DNA from: an uncultured Collinsella sp.
GTDB lineage: Bacteria; Actinomycetota; Coriobacteriia; Coriobacteriales; Coriobacteriaceae
Length of the DNA: 23,631 nt
Direction: 5' to 3'
Assembly (NCBI GenBank): GCA_902474645.1
Contig: CABRWN010000010.1
Span: forward strand, 1-23,631
In this document: in pieces, positions 20,070 through 23,631 of the stretch
Layout of the letters: each line of letters opens with the position of its first letter
How positions within the stretch are numbered: the first letter of the stretch is position 1
Translations under genes and position numbers: made by a program
The notes under the pieces: model-generated
The model's database searches: none
Seen by the model: the letters and a program-made list of their open reading frames with translations, nothing else
Told to the model about the DNA's origin: nothing

Positions 20070-22847
20070 ATGGCACAGGAATTCACTTTTACCGTTAACG
20101 GTGTCGAGCACACGACGACGGAGAATAAACCACTGCTGCGCTATCTGCGCGACGACCTGCACATTCACTCCGCCAAGGACGGCTGCTCCGAGGGCGCCTG
20201 CGGCACCTGCACCATCCATGTGGACGGTGCGGCCGTCAAGGCGTGCGTGCTGACCACCGCCCTTGCCGCCGGCCGCAACATCGTGACCGTCGAGGGCCTG
20301 CCCAAGGACGTGCGTGAGGCCTTTGTGTACGCCTTTGGCGCCGTGGGCGCCGTGCAGTGCGGTTTTTGCATCCCCGGCATGGTCATGGCGGGTGCGGCGC
20401 TCATCGCCGAGGATCCCGAGCCCACCGAGGAGCAGATCAAGTACGCCATTCGCGGTAACGTCTGCCGCTGCACCGGCTACAAGAAGATCATCGAGGGCAT
20501 TTCGCTGGCAGCTGCGGTGCTGCGCGGCGAAAAGCAGATCGACGAGGATCTGGAGCGCGGCGATGACTACGGCGTGGGCAAGCGCGCCTTCCGTATCGAC
20601 GTGCGCAAGAAGGTGCTCGGCGAGGGTAAGTACCCCGACGACATCGACGAACTCGATCAGCCGGGCCTGACCTATGCCAGCGCCGTGCGCTCCAAGTACC
20701 CGCGCGCCCGCGTGCTCTCCATCGATACCTCCAAGGCCGAGGCCCTGCCCGGCGTGGTGGGCATTCTGCGCGCCGAGGACGTGCCAGTCAACCAGGTCGG
20801 TCACCTTATCCAGGACTGGGACGTCATGATCGCCCAGGGCGATATCACCCGCTGCGTGGGTGACGCCATCGTGCTGGTGGTTGCCGAGGACGAGGCGACG
20901 CTCGAGAAGGCCAAGAAGCTCGTAAAGATCGATTACGAGCCGCTGGAGCCCGTGCGCAACATCGCCGAGGCCAAGGCCACCGACGCCCCACGCCTGCACG
21001 ACAGCTTCTTTGCCTTTGGCAACACAGTGGAGCTCAAGGACAACGTGTGCCAGAGCCGTCACGTGACGCGCGGCGACGCCGCCAAGGCGCTGGCAGAGAG
21101 CGCGTTCACCGTGACGCAGCGCTTTACCACGCCCTTTACCGAGCATGCCTTCTTGGAGCCCGAGTGCGCCGTCGCCTTCCCGTACAAGAACGGCGTCAAG
21201 GTGCAGTCGACCGACCAGGGTGCCTACGACACGCGCAAAGAGTGTGCCCACATGTTTGGCTGGGACAACGAGCCCGAGCGCGTGGTCGTCGAGACCATGC
21301 TTGTGGGCGGCGGCTTTGGCGGCAAGGAGGACGTGTCCATCCAACACCTGGCCGCGCTCGCCGCATATAAGTTCCAGCGTCCCGTGAAGTGCAAGCTCAC
21401 GCGTGCCGAGTCGCTCGCTTTCCATCCCAAGCGCCATGCCATGGACGGCACCTTTACGCTGGGCTGCGACGCCGAGGGCAACTTTACCGGTCTGGACTGC
21501 GAGATCAACTTTGACACCGGCGCCTACGCGTCGCTGTGCGGCCCGGTGCTCGAGCGTGCCTGCACGCATGCCGTCGGCCCCTACAAGTACCAGAACACCG
21601 ACATTCGCGGCTTTGGCTACTACACCAACAACCCGCCCGCCGGCGCGTACCGCGGCTTTGGCGTTTGCCAGTCCGAGTTTGCGCTCGAGAGCCTGATCGA
21701 CCTGCTGGCAGAGAAGGTCGGCCTGGATCCGTGGGAGATTCGTTACCGAAACGCTATCGAGCCGGGCGAGGTTTTGCCCAACGGCCAAATTGCCGATTGC
21801 TCCACGGCGCTGAAGGAGACGCTGCTCGAGGTCAAGGATGCCTACTATGCGCATCCCGGACACGCCGGCATTGCCTGCGCCATGAAGAACGCCGGCGTGG
21901 GCGTGGGCCTGCCCGATGCCGGCCGCTGCAAGATTCGCATCGAGGACGGCGTGGCCGTGGTCTATGCCGCCACGTCCGACATCGGCCAGGGCTGCAACAC
22001 CGTCTTTTTGCAGGACGTTGCCGAGGCATGCGGTCTGCCGCTTCGCTGCATTGCCAACGGCGAGTGCTCCACCGAGAACGCTCCCGACTCCGGCACCACG
22101 TCTGGCTCGCGTCAGACGGTCGTGACCGGAGAGGCCGTGCGCGGTGCCGCCTTCCTGCTGCGCGATGCCATGGTCGGCATCGAGGCCGGCAAGCCTGCGC
22201 CTGCCGCCCCGGTGAGCGCCCATGGTGACGGCGTCAAGATTGAGTACGACGACGGTCGCGCCTATCAGCTGCGCACGCAGGAGCTCGTCGCCGGCCAGGG
22301 TATGCATCCTCAGGATCCCGCGGCCGCCATCAAGGCGCTCGAGGGATGCGAGTTTGGCTACGTGTACCTGGAGCCGACCGACAAGCTGGGCGCCGACGTT
22401 CCCAACCCCAAGAGCCACATCTGCTACGGCTTTGCCACGCATGTGGTCATTTTGGATGATGACGGCCGCGTGAGCGAGGTCTATGCTGCGCACGATTCCG
22501 GCAAGGTAGTCAACCCCATCTCCATCCAGGGTCAGATCGAAGGCGGCGTGCTCATGGGTATGGGCTATGCGCTTACCGAGGACTGGCCGCTCAAGGACTG
22601 TGTACCCCAGGCAAGGTACGGCACACTCGGGCTGTTCCGTGCGCCCGAGATTCCGGATATCCACGCCATCTACGTGGAGAAGGACGAGCTGCTGCCCGTG
22701 GCATACGGCGGCAAGGGCATCGGCGAGATCGCAACGATCCCCACGGCGCCTGCCGTGCAGAACGCCTACCGCGCATTTGACGGCAAGCTGCGTCCCGATC
22801 TGCCCATGGTGGATACGCCCTACAGCCGCGTCCGCAACCGCGGGTAG
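20070..22847 (+). CDS. xdh: Selenium-dependent xanthine dehydrogenase-like molybdenum hydroxylase (2Fe-2S and Mo domains fused)
   Basis: A molybdopterin-cytosine-dinucleotide-type hydroxylase, 925 aa, with the same fused layout as E. coli XdhD. Residues 1-160 hold two 2Fe-2S sites: C39, C44, C47, C59 and C97, C100, C132, C134. Residues 170-925 form the Mo domain: GGGFGGKED (413-421), AYRGFG (526-531), SDIGQG (636-641), SGTTSGSRQT (674-683) and GKGIGE (881-886) with the catalytic glutamate E886. There is no FAD domain. The neighbours ssnA and ygfK mark it as the branch thought to carry labile, non-selenocysteine selenium at Mo; the likely substrate is a purine (xanthine or hypoxanthine, possibly urate in the reductive direction). 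AAGGGAA precedes the ATG. It is the last gene of the operon. Confidence 0.92.
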   Translation: MAQEFTFTVNGVEHTTTENKPLLRYLRDDLHIHSAKDGCSEGACGTCTIHVDGAAVKACVLTTALAAGRNIVTVEGLPKDVREAFVYAFGAVGAVQCGFCIPGMVMAGAALIAEDPEPTEEQIKYAIRGNVCRCTGYKKIIEGISLAAAVLRGEKQIDEDLERGDDYGVGKRAFRIDVRKKVLGEGKYPDDIDELDQPGLTYASAVRSKYPRARVLSIDTSKAEALPGVVGILRAEDVPVNQVGHLIQDWDVMIAQGDITRCVGDAIVLVVAEDEATLEKAKKLVKIDYEPLEPVRNIAEAKATDAPRLHDSFFAFGNTVELKDNVCQSRHVTRGDAAKALAESAFTVTQRFTTPFTEHAFLEPECAVAFPYKNGVKVQSTDQGAYDTRKECAHMFGWDNEPERVVVETMLVGGGFGGKEDVSIQHLAALAAYKFQRPVKCKLTRAESLAFHPKRHAMDGTFTLGCDAEGNFTGLDCEINFDTGAYASLCGPVLERACTHAVGPYKYQNTDIRGFGYYTNNPPAGAYRGFGVCQSEFALESLIDLLAEKVGLDPWEIRYRNAIEPGEVLPNGQIADCSTALKETLLEVKDAYYAHPGHAGIACAMKNAGVGVGLPDAGRCKIRIEDGVAVVYAATSDIGQGCNTVFLQDVAEACGLPLRCIANGECSTENAPDSGTTSGSRQTVVTGEAVRGAAFLLRDAMVGIEAGKPAPAAPVSAHGDGVKIEYDDGRAYQLRTQELVAGQGMHPQDPAAAIKALEGCEFGYVYLEPTDKLGADVPNPKSHICYGFATHVVILDDDGRVSEVYAAHDSGKVVNPISIQGQIEGGVLMGMGYALTEDWPLKDCVPQARYGTLGLFRAPEIPDIHAIYVEKDELLPVAYGGKGIGEIATIPTAPAVQNAYRAFDGKLRPDLPMVDTPYSRVRNRG

Positions 22848-22916
22848 GGTAGGGCGCGGACAGCCATTGTTGACGGGCTGTTCGCACTCAGCATCAACCA
22901 CATACGCTGCACCTTT

Positions 22917-22952
22917 GGCCCCAGCTCCATCGTGAGTCGGGGCCTTTTGTTT
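22917..22952 (+). terminator. Terminator of the purine/Mo-hydroxylase operon
   Basis: GGCCCC (22917-22922) pairs with GGGGCC (22939-22944), with an inner CTC/GAG pairing, followed by TTTTGTTT (22945-22952). This is a standard Rho-independent terminator about 70 bp after the xdh stop. Confidence 0.88.
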
Positions 22953-22956
22953 GGAG

Positions 22957-23279
22957 CGGAAACTGTGTCCCAGAATTGGCGTTCAGAATGGGATGCGCTT
23001 TCCGGTAGAGCCTCTGGCGGAAACAGCGTCCCGGAATCATGCCTCAGAGTGGGATGCGCTTTCCGTTAACCGCTCACTTGGAAAGCGCATCCCAGTTTGA
23101 GTGTTTATTCCGGGATGCGGTTTCCGTTGAAGGACTCAACCGGAAAGCCTGTCCAGCTCTGAGACGGGATTCCGGGACACGCTTTCCGCCAGGCCCGCCA
23201 TCCGGAAAGTGCATCCCGTTTTGAGCGTCCAGGCTGGGACGCGCTTTCCGTTGGCGTGGCCGTTGGGAAAACGCGGCCC
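22957..23279. repeat. Periodic array of alternating inverted repeats
   Basis: A 14-bp motif with consensus GGAAAGCGCATCCC occurs in direct orientation at 22958, 23019, 23080, 23142, 23204 and 23266, and inverted (GGGATGCGCTTTCC type) at 22990, 23051, 23112, 23174 and 23236. The same-strand period is 61-62 bp, and arms of opposite sense alternate about every 31 bp. Each direct/inverted pair can fold into an imperfect hairpin with an 18-20 nt loop; spacers differ in sequence. The array fills the space between the 3' ends of two convergent genes. A sixth right arm is missing or degenerate. No transposase is nearby. It resembles a REP/BIME-like intergenic element rather than CRISPR. Confidence 0.88.
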
Positions 23280-23322
23280 AGATAGGGGGAATGCGATTCG
23301 GCGATGCTTGGCCTAGCAGCTC

Positions 23323-23631
23323 CTACAGGTCCACCTCGTTGAGCCATGTCGGTAGAGCGGTCTGTCGGATGCCTGCCGTCTGCAGCTTTTTGGCGAGCAT
23401 TCCTGCCGAGCGGACCTCGTTCATGGTAAAGCGCAGCAGAGGGTGACCGTAGAGCGATAGGTGCGCCTCGCGCTGTCGTTCGGCAACGAGCGCCTCGGCG
23501 GTGGTGCGTCCGGCCAGCATGGTCTGGTCGGTATATTTGATGAGCCCGTCGAGCTCGCCCAGCGTGAGTTCCCGCGCCTGGCGCTCCCAGGCAAAGTCCG
23601 TTCGTATGGGCTTGGCCGAATCGAAGGGGTC
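23323..23631 (-). CDS. Partial CDS: C-terminus of a possible PD-(D/E)XK/DUF559-type nuclease
   Basis: The open frame runs from the right window edge to a TAG at 23323-23325, giving the last 102 residues of a longer protein; the start lies outside. The visible part reads IRTDFAWERQ, GELDGLIKYTD, then a helical ERQREAHLSLYG and RFTMNEVRSAGMLAKKLQTAGI. The order E-x-D-G...K-Y, then ER.RE, then RFT...L...L..AGI resembles the end of small restriction-endonuclease-fold proteins (DUF559 or AbiEi-linked types), but this is a judgement by eye. The gene is convergent with xdh across the inverted-repeat array. Confidence 0.45.
   Translation of the reverse strand, partial: DPFDSAKPIRTDFAWERQARELTLGELDGLIKYTDQTMLAGRTTAEALVAERQREAHLSLYGHPLLRFTMNEVRSAGMLAKKLQTAGIRQTALPTWLNEVDL

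Noticed and set aside
19749..22901. 1050-aa open frame on the - strand across the ferredoxin and xdh
   Set aside because: Antisense shadow over two genes with clear cofactor motifs on the + strand.
22957..23279. CRISPR array
   Set aside because: Repeats alternate in orientation, vary in sequence, are only 14 bp long, and no cas gene is nearby.
23039..23347. Small open frames inside the inverted-repeat array
   Set aside because: They simply translate the repeats and have no supporting start signals.

Overview
The window looks like a chromosomal segment of a high-GC gut anaerobe of the Coriobacteriia, most likely Collinsella or a close relative. This rests on GC-rich codon use with strong third-position GC, actinobacterial-type ribosomal proteins, and a purine/molybdenum-hydroxylase cluster typical of gut anaerobes. 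The genus is an inference; no 16S or other marker is present.

Positions 1-6208 hold a ribosomal protein cluster on the + strand: rplC-rplD-rplW, a strong hairpin, then rplB-rpsS-rplV-rpsC-rplP-rpmC-rpsQ-rplN-rplX and a textbook terminator. It is the S10/spc cluster with two oddities. rpsJ is not directly upstream of rplC, and the series stops at rplX instead of continuing into rplE and the rest of spc. rplC and rplB are each preceded by the same 26-bp promoter-like element (23/26 identical) and by a foldable leader in which one strand can pair with the region in front of the start codon.

Positions 6209-12462 hold a repeat-bearing spacer, a Gfo/Idh/MocA oxidoreductase with a DeoR-family regulator (+), a U32-family protein with an RluA-type pseudouridine synthase (-), and ridA (+). 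The spacer between the U32 gene and ridA is rich in hairpins.

Positions 12463-22952 form a purine / selenium-dependent molybdenum hydroxylase locus. A YheO-like PAS-HTH regulator (-) is divergent from a + strand operon: NCS2 purine permease, SsnA-type aminohydrolase, YgfK-type flavo/iron-sulfur oxidoreductase, a four-cluster RnfB-like polyferredoxin, and a fused 2Fe-2S/molybdopterin xanthine-dehydrogenase-like enzyme, then a terminator. This resembles the E. coli xanQ/ssnA/ygfK/ygfM/xdhD neighbourhood, but no FAD subunit (YgfM) is present and the polyferredoxin stands between ygfK and xdh. A plausible scheme is that the permease imports a purine, SsnA deaminates a purine or related heterocycle, and the Mo enzyme passes electrons through the polyferredoxin to or from YgfK and NAD(P)H. 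A Fur-box-like sequence (14/19) overlaps the predicted permease promoter.

Positions 22953-23631 carry a regular array of alternating inverted repeats (11 arms about 31 bp apart, six units of about 62 bp) and, on the - strand, the 3' part of a gene whose visible C-terminus resembles small PD-(D/E)XK/DUF559-type nucleases.

No tRNA, rRNA, CRISPR array or transposase gene was found.
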